Numbered from the stretch's first letter, positions 55,701 to 63,847 are shown. The stretch: 64,000 bases of DNA from Saccharibacter sp. EH611 (GCF_009834765.1 NZ_WVHP01000023.1:62001-126000), one strand, 5' to 3'. A program made the numbers and translations. Notes: generated by a model from the letters alone, not told the origin.

Positions 55701-56076
55701 GACTCGCCGCTAGAGGAAGATAATGTCCCTTACCTTGATAGGCTGAAACACACGATGGATCATTGGTGAAAATATGATCAAAGAGAGGCCCTGCTTCGAC
55801 GTTAAAATCCTTCATAAACGGATCTTCAAACGTCCATAAGATCATCGTCTTAAAAGCTGGACGCACACGCCGGATCAGCGCCGTATTGAGACGCTGCCCA
55901 TCAATACATAGCAGCGTGTCGTGCTCCCCTGCTGCAGCAAGCTCCCCCAAACTCATATTATCTGCAACAACAATATTGTCCTTACCGAAAAGGAGCTCCG
56001 CAGCCTGCCTAATAGCAAGGGTAAGATATGAGTTGGGGTTATGTGTGTAGTTGGTATTATAGATAATAGCCATCAT
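52723..56076 (-). CDS. Giant glycosyltransferase: CgeB-like, GT4, duplicated C-terminal module
   Basis: 1117 residues. 1-330 is CgeB-like (TLLCIDGQRL, MILWTFEDPFMKDF, TAPGPRFFELALAG). About 333-735 is a GT4 (RVLMCTHSTIHEQEWGGVEV, VFSAHDFWLISSRYN, AIVGNFLRTKGADTIL, SIWPETYCISLSEAWQHGL). 745-1117 holds two similar beta-rich modules that begin near 820 and 990 with FHIRGWTFL and LFIRGWSFL, then SGQI, a DV/DI stretch, SGF, and YRIGIINV or WRIALVNI. The modules resemble carbohydrate-binding or adaptor folds, but no family is recognised. First gene of a leftward run with 49734-52715 and 48668-49669. Confidence 0.85.
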   Translation of the reverse strand: MMAIIYNTNYTHNPNSYLTLAIRQAAELLFGKDNIVVADNMSLGELAAAGEHDTLLCIDGQRLNTALIRRVRPAFKTMILWTFEDPFMKDFNVEAGPLFDHIFTNDPSCVSAYQGKGHYLPLAASRWLHERPIQPADSFEYDLFFAGTMWPNRVQTLRRVIAAFPEARLKLICPGNEYLPPLPDDISALALQRPVSHEAFVDFANVSAVTLTMFRDYASHGDVSQATAPGPRFFELALAGTAQVVEAAPGMDMEHFKSLGGFSLAHDPDDVVEAVSRLLNNKAARRRAAQASQKSALKQHLYEHRLEQMRDITKANFSRRKNQTIPLVERRHRLRVLMCTHSTIHEQEWGGVEVYQRGLCSLLGRDVEFFYWLRRGNFCRLLSAAGQELERFDITEQPWQDIVCDAAEESMFSSVISQYNIDVVHFQHLGHHALSLPLIAKANGAGVVFSAHDFWLISSRYNLLNQDLRHVEGEFTSVLAMDVMLKVAEGVEYGGEQTRRAFIDRMLHHIDAIMFGTPHSRDLMHSVYPILDQKLSVVNGIPSPETTVPVTPKAYKPLDGRPLSVAIVGNFLRTKGADTILALIEAARPGHFHFHIFGYIHPEYQGVFDQMKRSDVTVHGRYDVGNTSVLQQADVSLALSIWPETYCISLSEAWQHGLVPIVTDIGGLGDRVTDGVNGFKVPVSRPDIVLERLELLRSSDSIRKKMMEAISPKLWTHEKEYGKGLLELYRRIAPRRSMGVSELQFDVGQLHILPIASWRHQAPPRHIFDPPISRDLSIGLPPQIIDWFAIQGAQCYVDDICHCVLSEGYEKRFKAADEFHIRGWTFLPDVNTSGQIHIVLVSDDPEGPLIFMHAQREIRSDISKLFGSNVPRRSGFAAQAALRGKWCEGRYRIGIINVINGRGAFQLLSHGVEVKGSKIEQVYTSPPSNDVILSDFRRVLKSDNLLRGIRLSRFPAGTFYPYERGQLTHFIDTFEIMGGEGASDQDQGALFIRGWSFLEGLTRSGQIFVAMVHEKDDEIGLFATERFARNDVQVVHRDAPLCSGFHEVLRPWQGQVDKMDGTWRIALVNIAGDLYGVTVTELRATLTKGRVVEVDRKKTSEKQEDRMRSLILQLMER

Positions 56077-56198
56077 TCCCCCCGAGCACGACGGCTCATC
56101 TTATGTCCCACGTCCCTTAGCAAAAGCACCCTTCTATGGCTATAGACCCATAGATAGCCCTCTTCTGCTCTCTGAGTGTACTTTGATCATTCATCGTA

Positions 56199-56232
56199 AG
56201 AAAGGGCGGTCTTATAAAAGACCGCCCTTTCT
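56199..56232 (-). terminator. Strong hairpin terminator of rpsA
   Basis: A 15-bp perfect stem (56199-56213 with 56218-56232) with a 4-nt loop, 53 bp after the rpsA stop. The T tract after it is short (CCCTTTCTT), so it may rely on the unusually stable stem. Confidence 0.75.
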
Positions 56233-56285
56233 CGCAAGTCTAGAGTATTCTGAGAAGCATTTTTCTTTCCAGAACTCTCTAAATT

Positions 56286-57995
56286 TTAATCGTCTGTGCT
56301 ACGACGACGGATTGCAGCACCCAGGATATCACCCAAAGATGCACCAGAATCCGACGAACCGTATTCACTGATCGCTTGCTTGTCTTCTTCAACCTCACGA
56401 CCACGGATGGTCAGGGCCAACTTGCGCGAAGCACGATCCAGGCTCACAACCTTAGCATCGACCTTCTCACCAACAGCAAAGCGCTCTGGGCGTTGCTCAG
56501 CCTTGTCACGAGCCAGTTCACCACGACGGATAAAGCCGGTCAGAACATCGTCCACCTTCACTTCGATCCCGTTGCTCTGAACAGCCGTCACAACACTGGT
56601 GACGATGTCACCCTTGTGGATACGAGCCAGGATGTCAGCAGCAGGGTCTTCCTGAAGCTGTTTAATACCGAGGGAGATACGCTCCTTCTCAGCATCAACA
56701 TCCAGAACCTTCGCCTGAACCACCTGCCCCTTTTCATAACGGGACATCATGACTTCGCCTGGTTCATCCCATGATAGGTCAGACATGTGAACCATGCCGT
56801 CAATATCAGCGGACAGACCGATGAAGAGACCGAACTCAGTGATGTTACGGATCTCACCTTCGATGACCGAACCCACTTTGTGCTCTTCAGCAAACTGCTC
56901 CCATGGGTTGCGCTGAACTTGCTTCAGACCCAAGGAAATACGGCGTTTCGCACTGTCCACATCCAGAACCATGACTTCCACTTCCTGAGAAGTTGCCACG
57001 ATCTTACCTGGATGGACGTTCTTCTTCGTCCAGGACATTTCAGAAACGTGCACCAGACCTTCAACACCTGGTTCCAGCTCAACAAACGCACCGTAATCGG
57101 TGATGTTCGTCACGCGACCTGTGAAGCGAGCATTGACCGGATATTTAACGGACACATTCTCCCATGGATCAGCTTCAAGCTGCTTCATACCAAGGGAAAT
57201 ACGCTGTGTTTCGGAGTTAAAGCGAATCACCTGCACGCGCACTGGCTGACCGATCTGAAGAGCTTCAGATGGATGGTTAATGCGCTTCCAAGCGATGTCC
57301 GTCACGTGCAACAGACCGTCAACGCCGCCGAGATCCACAAAGGCACCGTAATCGGTGATGTTCTTGACCACACCGTCAAGAATCATGCCTTCCTTCAGCC
57401 CCTGGATCAGCTCAGAACGCTGCTCAGCACGAGTCTCTTCAAGCACGGCACGACGGGAAACAACGATGTTACCACGTGCACGATCCATCTTCAGAATCTG
57501 GAAAGGCTGTGGCTGCCCCATCAGTGGGCCAACATCACGCACTGGGCGAATATCAACCTGACTACCAGGCAAGAAGGCCATAGCCCCACCAAGATCCACG
57601 GTGAAACCACCCTTCACACGGCCGTAAATGGTGCCGTTCACGCGCTGGTTGTTCGCAAAAGCACCTTCCAGAGCAGTCCATGCCTCTTCGCGGCGTGCCT
57701 TTTCACGAGACAGAACGATGCAACCATCACGGTCTTCGTAACGTTCAATGTACAGTTCCAGCACGTCACCCGGCTTAACATCCGGCGTCACACCTGGCGG
57801 ACCAAATTCACGCAGAGCAACGCGCCCTTCGCTCTTCAGGCCAACGTCAACGATCGCGTGATCATCTGTCAGACGAACAATGCGACCACGAACAACGGAA
57901 CCATCAAAGCCCGTATCGCTACCGAGTGTTTCGTCAAGAAGAGCAGCAAAATCTTCTGTTTCGTGATTCGGTGTATTCTGAGTGGCAGAAGCCAT
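56286..57995 (-). CDS. rpsA: 30S ribosomal protein S1
   Basis: 569 residues from ATG 57995; the frame open beyond it lacks S1-like sequence. Six S1/OB domains: the first two (RIVRLTDDHAIVDVGLKSEG; GTIYGRVKGGFTVDLGGAMAFLPG) bind the ribosome, and the later four (for example GVVKNITDYGAFVDLGGVDGLLH, NITDYGAFVELEPGVEGLVH, NITEFGLFIGLSADIDGMVH) bind mRNA. A 290-bp leader precedes it. Normally cmk lies directly upstream; here a nickel/cobalt transporter gene separates the two. Confidence 0.98.
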   Translation of the reverse strand: MASATQNTPNHETEDFAALLDETLGSDTGFDGSVVRGRIVRLTDDHAIVDVGLKSEGRVALREFGPPGVTPDVKPGDVLELYIERYEDRDGCIVLSREKARREEAWTALEGAFANNQRVNGTIYGRVKGGFTVDLGGAMAFLPGSQVDIRPVRDVGPLMGQPQPFQILKMDRARGNIVVSRRAVLEETRAEQRSELIQGLKEGMILDGVVKNITDYGAFVDLGGVDGLLHVTDIAWKRINHPSEALQIGQPVRVQVIRFNSETQRISLGMKQLEADPWENVSVKYPVNARFTGRVTNITDYGAFVELEPGVEGLVHVSEMSWTKKNVHPGKIVATSQEVEVMVLDVDSAKRRISLGLKQVQRNPWEQFAEEHKVGSVIEGEIRNITEFGLFIGLSADIDGMVHMSDLSWDEPGEVMMSRYEKGQVVQAKVLDVDAEKERISLGIKQLQEDPAADILARIHKGDIVTSVVTAVQSNGIEVKVDDVLTGFIRRGELARDKAEQRPERFAVGEKVDAKVVSLDRASRKLALTIRGREVEEDKQAISEYGSSDSGASLGDILGAAIRRRSTDD

Positions 57996-58132
57996 GTAAT
58001 TCAATATTCCAGAGTCTCTAACCCAATCAGGCCAAGACCCGCGCTTTGCGCCGCCCATTCTGCAACGAGGATAAAGCGACGTCTCCTCTCACCTCATAGC
58101 CAAGCGAGAGTTCATCTAAACAACAGTAAGGC

Positions 58133-58154
58133 CCGCTGCACCTACGGGCAGCGG
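58133..58154 (-). promoter_or_regulatory. Leader hairpin upstream of rpsA
   Basis: CCGCTGC (58133-58139) and GCAGCGG (58148-58154) form a 7-bp stem with an 8-nt loop about 140 bp ahead of the rpsA start. TATATA at 58173-58178 gives a possible leftward -10 just upstream but its -35 is poor. S1 represses its own translation in E. coli through leader structure; that this hairpin does so is a guess. Confidence 0.35.
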
Positions 58155-58288
58155 TTCTTGCCACGGCACGGCTATATACGCGTGACATAAACTTGGCGGG
58201 CACCCTACGATATCTTCTGCAAAGATAAAAGCACTAAATGTGCATACTTAAATCAACACTTAAATTTGGAATATACATTAATGATATG

Positions 58289-59254
58289 TTATTGTTGTTT
58301 CGATATTTTTTGCTTTTTACTTAATGTCTCTGCAAGTAAAAACCCGAACCATACCATAGTTATTATCAATGAGAAAAATATCCCTATATTGATAGAAATG
58401 TTCTCTCCGTAAAAATGAATGTTTAGGTGAGTGTTAACAGAGTTCCCTTCATCCACAGCATCATAAATTTGGAAAAAAGAGACCAATAACGCCATCATAG
58501 AAGAAATAATGGCCGTATAAAAACGATACCGCTTTCTTTGCGATAAGCTTCCCAGTGATTGGCGATAAACGCGCCATGCCCAAAGACCGTCAAGCGTGTC
58601 CATGAGAATCATACCTGCCGCAAAAAGGCATGGCAGAAGAAGCACACGCCATACAGAGACACCCTGCATGGATTGCGTAGCCGACACCCCTAACACGCCA
58701 ATTTCTGCCGTCGTATCGAACCCCAGCGCAAATAAAAACCCGAGCAGATACACGCCCCATCGTCGGGCTGAGAAACGCTGGATCATCCCCTGGCACTGCC
58801 GAACACCCCAAGGAATCGCATGATGATCACGCCACCCCTCAAGCAAGGTTGCACTCCCAGCAAACAGCAAAAATGCCGTTGAGATGATCGTTCCGACCAC
58901 AGCCCAGCGCGCCATATAATGGTGTATATGCTGCTGCAAGCCATGACCAAGGCAGAAGATCAGCACACACATCCCCACGACGATTGTCGAATGGCCCAGC
59001 GAGAAGAACAGCCCAGCACTCGCAGACCCATCACGCCTATGCGCATCGAGTCGAAGGGCACTGTCGATACTCGCGAGATGATCTGCATCTAAAGCGTGGC
59101 GTATGCCGGTGCCGTATGCCAAAGCAGCAACCCCGAGCAAAACCGGCTGGTTTGTGAAAAACCAGCCGACGAGTCCCCACAAGGCGAGGTTACCGATGAC
59201 GGGCCCTACCAGCCATCCAAGCTGAGACACGGTCTTTTCAGCACGCCCCGCCAT
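58289..59254 (-). CDS. NiCoT-family nickel/cobalt transporter
   Basis: 321 residues from ATG 59254 (GTG 59260 adds two). About seven or eight membrane helices. Signature motifs: RHALDADHLASIDS, GLFFSLGHSTIVVG and LGFDTTAEIGVLGV, matching RHAxDADH, FxxGHSxVV and LGxDTATE of HoxN/NixA/NicT proteins. Takes up Ni2+ or Co2+ for a nickel enzyme or cobalamin; no such enzyme is seen here and methionine synthase is B12-free. Position between cmk and rpsA is unusual, and its 3' end and the following 100 bp are notably AT rich. Confidence 0.9.
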   Translation of the reverse strand: MAGRAEKTVSQLGWLVGPVIGNLALWGLVGWFFTNQPVLLGVAALAYGTGIRHALDADHLASIDSALRLDAHRRDGSASAGLFFSLGHSTIVVGMCVLIFCLGHGLQQHIHHYMARWAVVGTIISTAFLLFAGSATLLEGWRDHHAIPWGVRQCQGMIQRFSARRWGVYLLGFLFALGFDTTAEIGVLGVSATQSMQGVSVWRVLLLPCLFAAGMILMDTLDGLWAWRVYRQSLGSLSQRKRYRFYTAIISSMMALLVSFFQIYDAVDEGNSVNTHLNIHFYGENISINIGIFFSLIITMVWFGFLLAETLSKKQKISKQQ

Positions 59255-59272
59255 TACCACAGGAGCGTCATC

Positions 59273-59911
59273 TTACACCTGTCGTTCCTGTAAGAGCTTA
59301 AGGACATGGTCCAAGACCGCCTCTGCATCCATATGGTCTGTTAGAATTTGCACCGCATTATCTGCCGGACGTAAGGGCGACACCTCCCGCGACGCATCTT
59401 GCTCGTCTCGCGCGACAATTGCTGCCACTTCCTGAGCCAACTGCTCAGCATCCTGACATTCTTCACCATGCCGTTGGCGATAGCGCCGCTGTGCTCTGAC
59501 CTCAGGAGAAGCCGTAATAAATAGCTTCAAATCGGCATCGGGAAAGACAACCGTCCCAATGTCACGACCATCCACGACGGCACCATGGGCTCGCCCAACA
59601 GAGCGCTGACGTTCAAGCAATGCCTCCCGCACGGCTGGCTGACGCGCGACAAGAGACGCCGCACGGTCCACTTCAGGCACACGCAAATCATCACGTTCTA
59701 GGTCAGCAGGCTCAATCGCTTTTGCATGATGTTCGCCCTGTACGGCGGGATCTTCCCCATGGTCTAAAACACGCCGTGCAACAGCGCGATAAAGCAGCCC
59801 AGTATCCAGATATGGCAGAGCTAAGCGCTTCGCTAGTGCTTTTGCCAAAGTGCCTTTACCTGCCGCTGCAGGCCCATCTACCGCAACAATTAGCCGACGT
59901 GACCCTGTCAT
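59273..59911 (-). CDS. cmk: (d)CMP kinase
   Basis: 212 residues. P-loop VDGPAAAGKGTLAKALA at residues 11-27, YLDTGLLYRAVA, VDGRDIGTVVFPDADLKLFI and the RQRHGEECQD lid region. Phosphorylates CMP/dCMP with ATP. Its start overlaps the aroA stop by 4 bp, the common aroA-cmk(-rpsA) arrangement, here cut off from rpsA. Confidence 0.96.
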   Translation of the reverse strand: MTGSRRLIVAVDGPAAAGKGTLAKALAKRLALPYLDTGLLYRAVARRVLDHGEDPAVQGEHHAKAIEPADLERDDLRVPEVDRAASLVARQPAVREALLERQRSVGRAHGAVVDGRDIGTVVFPDADLKLFITASPEVRAQRRYRQRHGEECQDAEQLAQEVAAIVARDEQDASREVSPLRPADNAVQILTDHMDAEAVLDHVLKLLQERQV

Positions 59912-61239
59912 ACTGTAATCCCTGCTCCTAGCGTATTCATCACATCCACAAACCCGGGAAAGCTTGTTTCAATAAAGGCCGTATCATCAATGGATACAGG
60001 CTTTTGCGCAGCCAGACCCAGCACAATCGCACTCATCGCCAAGCGATGGTCCATATGGGAGAGCACCTGCCCACCCCCCGGAAGAGACGGCTGCCCCTCA
60101 ATAATCAGATCATCACTCTCAACATGCACGCGCGCACCGTTGACCTCAAGCAACGCAACCGTTGACGCCAGACGATCACTTTCCTTCACCCGTAGCTCCG
60201 CCAATCCTTGCAAACGCGATGTCCCTTCAGCAAAGGCACACGCCACTGCCAAGATCGGGTATTCATCAATCATGGACGGCACACGCTCTGGAGGCACCGT
60301 CACGCCTTTCAATGCCCCGGCACGAACATGAAGGTCTCCCACAGACTCACCACCTTCAATCCGCTCATTGAGAATCTCAAGTGAAGCCCCCATTTCTTGC
60401 AGGCTGATAAATAGCCCTGTCCGCAACGGATTAAGCCCCACACCCTCAATCACGCAATCAGAGCCCGGCACCAGCAAAGCCGCCACCAGTGGGAAGGCTG
60501 CCGATGACGGATCCCCTGGGACCACCACATCACGCGCCGTCAATGTCGCAGGGCCCTGAAGGCTAATCGTGCGCCCGCCACCCTCAAGAGGCGACACCTG
60601 CACATCCACACCAAAATGCTGAAGCATGTTCTCGGTATGGTCACGCGATAGGACGGGCTCTTCCACCACGGTTGTGCCGTGGCAATTCAACCCAGAGAGC
60701 AACACAGCCGACTTCACCTGTGCGGACGCAACGGGAAGACGATACTGCAAGGGTTTGCCAGCCCCTGTACCCTGCACAGCGAGTGGCAACCGCTGCCCTT
60801 CCCGTGTCAGGAACTGCGCCCCAGTTTCTGACAAAGGCGCAGTTACACGCTTCATCGGGCGGGATCGCAGCGACGAATCACCACTCATCACACTCATGAT
60901 AGGGTGCGTTGCCAGCAGACCCGTTAAAAGACGCGCTGCCGTGCCAGAATTGCCCATGTCCAAGACATCGCTTGGCTCTTTGAGCTGCCCAACCCCGCAG
61001 CCTTCAACGCGCCAAGTTGTCTCACCACGCGTAATCTTCGCACCAAGCTGGCGAAGTGCGCCGGCTGTGCACAGCACATCCTCACCTTCCAGAAGGCCAG
61101 AAATCTGCGTTGTGCCTTGCGCAAGAGCAGCAAACATCAGCGAACGATGGCTGATAGACTTATCTCCCGGCACGTGGACACGGCCACAAAGCCCAGCAGG
61201 AGAAGCGGAAACAGTAAGGGGACGGTGTTGGGCGGTCAT
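59908..61239 (-). CDS. aroA: 3-phosphoshikimate 1-carboxyvinyltransferase (EPSP synthase)
   Basis: 443 residues. GRVHVPGDKSISHRSLMFAAL (class II-like N-terminus), MGNSGTAARLLTGLLA, SLRSRPMKRVTAPLSETGAQ and RVKESDRLAS confirm it. LSRDHTENMLQHFG and the G-S/T-A loop of GNSGTAARLLTG resemble the class II (CP4/Agrobacterium) type, as in other alphaproteobacteria. Sixth step of the shikimate path, cytoplasmic. First gene of the leftward aroA-cmk pair; divergent from the FYDLN gene. Confidence 0.96.
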   Translation of the reverse strand: MTAQHRPLTVSASPAGLCGRVHVPGDKSISHRSLMFAALAQGTTQISGLLEGEDVLCTAGALRQLGAKITRGETTWRVEGCGVGQLKEPSDVLDMGNSGTAARLLTGLLATHPIMSVMSGDSSLRSRPMKRVTAPLSETGAQFLTREGQRLPLAVQGTGAGKPLQYRLPVASAQVKSAVLLSGLNCHGTTVVEEPVLSRDHTENMLQHFGVDVQVSPLEGGGRTISLQGPATLTARDVVVPGDPSSAAFPLVAALLVPGSDCVIEGVGLNPLRTGLFISLQEMGASLEILNERIEGGESVGDLHVRAGALKGVTVPPERVPSMIDEYPILAVACAFAEGTSRLQGLAELRVKESDRLASTVALLEVNGARVHVESDDLIIEGQPSLPGGGQVLSHMDHRLAMSAIVLGLAAQKPVSIDDTAFIETSFPGFVDVMNTLGAGITV

Positions 61240-61410
61240 AAGGGTCCTTCATCACGGAGGGATTGCGATGGTATCAATCTACTCACAAGAAAGTGGACTT
61301 TAACCATTGCCAGCAAAAGCGAAAAGAGAGAAACATTTGACAGGCCCTGCCTGAAGTGGCATGGGCCCAATACTTCTTCCTTTAGCGTGGCATGGCAGGC
61401 TTTCAACATT

Positions 61411-61731
61411 ATGGCAAAACCTGAACTTGGTTTAAAACGGACATGTGTCGATTGTAACGCACGTTTTTATGATCTTAACCGCGTTCCGGCCGTATGCCCG
61501 AAATGTGGGACAACACAGCCCTCTAACCTCTCCCGTCTCCAACAGCACGAAGAGGACCTTCCTAACGAGAAGGATAAAGAGCTGGATCAAAACGAGCATG
61601 AGAATGATGTCGATCTCGACACCGCCGGTGACGATGACGATGTGATTTCTCCCGACGATGATCTGGATGACGACGACATCAGCAATGATATTGAAGTCAC
61701 CACTGACAAAGACGATCGCGACGATTCGTAA
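61411..61731 (+). CDS. FYDLN-type zinc-ribbon protein with acidic tail (TIGR02300 family)
   Basis: 106 residues from ATG 61411. The head (residues 6-36) has CVDCNARFYDLNR and CPKCG, two CxxC pairs that would hold one zinc, with the family-naming FYDLN. The remainder is extremely acidic (runs such as GDDDDVISPDDDLDDDD), so it is soluble and may mimic nucleic acid or bind basic proteins. Widespread in alphaproteobacteria, function unknown. The promoter must lie in 61240-61410, shared divergently with aroA. Confidence 0.9.
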   Translation: MAKPELGLKRTCVDCNARFYDLNRVPAVCPKCGTTQPSNLSRLQQHEEDLPNEKDKELDQNEHENDVDLDTAGDDDDVISPDDDLDDDDISNDIEVTTDKDDRDDS

Positions 61732-61765
61732 ACGTCTTTGGAGGATCTTTCTCCTCCCCGCGCTG

Positions 61766-62368
61766 GTGCGCCTTTTCTTACAAGGCGCACTGAAGCGCAC
61801 TTTTTCTGGGATAAGCAACGCACCCTTTTATCACCTTGGGCGCTCTTTCCTCCTCCCGTTTCTCTATTACGGCGTATTCGGCATGGCTCCCGCTTCTGCC
61901 CATGACCAAGGCCAAAAGTTACGCGCGCTTCTCCTAGAGCGTGACAGCGCAACGGCAAGCTTACAGAGCTTCTGCAAAACACCCATTCACGCTGTCTTAC
62001 TCCATAACCACAGCATTCCCGACAGCGCATTAATCGCCTCACTCAATCTGAGTGCCACCAGCGATGCCGCTATTAACATACGTCATGTGCAACTTATGTG
62101 TGGCTCAACGCTCCTCTCTGAAGCCTGGAACGCCTACGTACCCAATCGCCTCACCCCCGTTGCGCGCGCACGGCTTGCTGATAAACACACACCCTTTGGC
62201 CGAGCTATCGGAAGTACCACATTCTGGCGTGAAAGGCTTAGCAGCCGTGTAACGGGCCTCCCTACTGGTTTTATTCTCGAAAATCGGGCTCTTTTGCACC
62301 GCCATACCGATAATCTTCCTATCGCTGCCGTGCTTGAACGCTACACAAAAGACGCCCTACCACGTTAA
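61766..62368 (+). CDS. Exported chorismate-lyase (UbiC)-like protein
   Basis: About 200 residues from GTG 61766; other starts (ATG 61685, ATG 61874 region) are possible and the choice is weak. Hydrophobic FLLPFLYYGVFGMAPASAHD is a signal peptide with ASA cleavage. The mature part has RHVQLMCGSTLLSEAWNAYV, LADKHTPFGRAIG, and a late Glu in FILENRALLHRH, which match the UbiC pattern of strand, P.GR and catalytic Glu. UbiC is normally cytoplasmic, so an exported version suggests a different ligand. 34 bp after the FYDLN gene. Confidence 0.5.
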   Translation: MRLFLQGALKRTFSGISNAPFYHLGRSFLLPFLYYGVFGMAPASAHDQGQKLRALLLERDSATASLQSFCKTPIHAVLLHNHSIPDSALIASLNLSATSDAAINIRHVQLMCGSTLLSEAWNAYVPNRLTPVARARLADKHTPFGRAIGSTTFWRERLSSRVTGLPTGFILENRALLHRHTDNLPIAAVLERYTKDALPR

Positions 62369-62480
62369 GCCTGTGGAAGCCTTTATCCCCAGCCGCACGA
62401 CTATAGAACGCTGCCAATGAACATGCACGGCCACTCTGCAAGAAAAGCGCGGTGCGAAACTCTGGTAAAATGATCCTCTC

Positions 62481-63233
62481 TCAGCGAGGAGGCGACCAAT
62501 TAAGATGCTGCCCACTATCAAGGGCAATCATCTGCCCCGTTATAGACGGTGTCGCTATCAAAAAACGTGCTGTTTGAGCGACTTCCTGAGGGGTCGCTCC
62601 ACGATGAAGAGGCGTATTGTGGCACATCTGTGCAAAATGCTCATCAGACTGTCCCGCAGCTGGCAAGACAGGGCCGGGGCCGATCGCATTGACGCGAATC
62701 CGTGGCGCAAAGCCCAGCGCCATGCTTTGAGTCAAACTCCACAGCGCAGAGCGTGACACCGTGTAGCTGACAAAATGTTGCGTCAGATTCCACACACGTT
62801 GATCTAACATATGGAGAATCACCCCTTCTGATGCAGGGGGTAACGCCTCTACCATCGCTTGCGAGAGGACAAAGGGCGCACGCAAGTTAGGCTCCATATG
62901 CTGATCCCAGCTGGCACGTGTCACCTCTCCAAACTCATCTCGTTGGAAAACAGAGGCATTATTAATCAGCACACCAACCGGCCCCAACCGGTCATGCACG
63001 TCTGCCATCAGCGGCAATAGAGCCTCTTCTTGGGTGAGATCTGCCTGTACGACACAGCCTTTCCCCCCAATAGCCTCTAAAAGCTCTTGGGCCTGCTCAA
63101 CGCTTCGATGGCAATGGATCGCCACGCTGAACCCTTCTCGCGCCAGCATCGCCACCATCGCACGTCCCAAACGCCGTGCGCCTCCCGTCACAAGAGCAAC
63201 ACGAGGGATAGTGGTGGGGAATGATCCCATCAT
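62481..63233 (-). CDS. SDR oxidoreductase, FolM/pteridine-reductase-like
   Basis: 250 residues, classical SDR. TGGARRLGRAMVAMLA gives the dinucleotide motif with an Arg typical of NADPH-dependent pteridine reductases (TGxxxRxG). NNASVF, active-site Tyr and Lys in YTVSRSALWSL (Arg in place of Lys is notable) and GPGPVLP follow. The YxxxK motif reads YTVSR, so the catalytic Lys is Arg. Likely a dihydromonapterin/dihydrofolate reductase relative. Starts with a 4-bp overlap with recR. Confidence 0.75.
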   Translation of the reverse strand: MMGSFPTTIPRVALVTGGARRLGRAMVAMLAREGFSVAIHCHRSVEQAQELLEAIGGKGCVVQADLTQEEALLPLMADVHDRLGPVGVLINNASVFQRDEFGEVTRASWDQHMEPNLRAPFVLSQAMVEALPPASEGVILHMLDQRVWNLTQHFVSYTVSRSALWSLTQSMALGFAPRIRVNAIGPGPVLPAAGQSDEHFAQMCHNTPLHRGATPQEVAQTARFLIATPSITGQMIALDSGQHLNWSPPR

Positions 63234-63838
63234 GTTTCAAGCCTACGTCGTGCCATCAGCGCAGCCGCAAGGGTTCCATCATCCATCCCCTCCAATGCAC
63301 CGCCCATAGGCACGCCTTGGCCAAGGCGACTAACCGTCACACCTGTTTCAGCGAGTTGATGATGTAACCAATGCGCTGTCGTCGCCCCTTCAACCGTTGC
63401 CCCGAGAGCCAACACGACTTCTTTCACACCGCCGCCATCAACACGTTCCAGCAGGCCACGCGTGTTCAAATCATCTGGGCCACGCCCTGAAAGAGCCGAC
63501 AACGTACCACCAAGCACATGATATAGGCCCTTATGCACCCCGGCGCGCTCAAGAGCCCATAAATCCCCGACTGTTTCGACCACACAAATCACGCTTTGAT
63601 CACGCTCAATATCTGAACAAATCACGCATGGGTTCTGGCTGTCGAGATTTCCACATTCCGAGCAGGTGCAAATCGCCTGTGCGGCATCGCCCATAACGGC
63701 CATCAAAGGCTTAAGCCGTGTTTCTGGCTCCTGCAACAACGCTAAAGCTGCCCGACGCGCGGAGCGTGGCCCAAGCCCGGGCAGACGCGCCAAACGGACA
63801 ATCAACGCTTCAATTTCTGGGCTTGACCACACGCGCAA
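63230..63838 (-). CDS. recR: Recombination protein RecR
   Basis: 202 residues. HhH region LIVRLARLPGLGPRSARRAALALL, zinc finger C(S/T)xC type (AICTCSECGNLDSQNPCVIC, four Cys) and Toprim domain (VICVVETVGDLWALERAG, LGATVEGATTAHWL). RecR with RecFO loads RecA at gaps. ebfC (ybaB) lies immediately upstream with a 9-bp gap, the standard pair, and the SDR gene overlaps the end. Confidence 0.97.
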   Translation of the reverse strand: MRVWSSPEIEALIVRLARLPGLGPRSARRAALALLQEPETRLKPLMAVMGDAAQAICTCSECGNLDSQNPCVICSDIERDQSVICVVETVGDLWALERAGVHKGLYHVLGGTLSALSGRGPDDLNTRGLLERVDGGGVKEVVLALGATVEGATTAHWLHHQLAETGVTVSRLGQGVPMGGALEGMDDGTLAAALMARRRLET

Positions 63839-63847
63839 CGTCCCTCC

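Noticed and set aside
56787-58190. A 467-codon rightward ORF opposite rpsA
   Set aside because: Antisense shadow of a repetitive, codon-biased ribosomal gene. It has no ribosome site, and its periodic pattern mirrors the S1 repeats.
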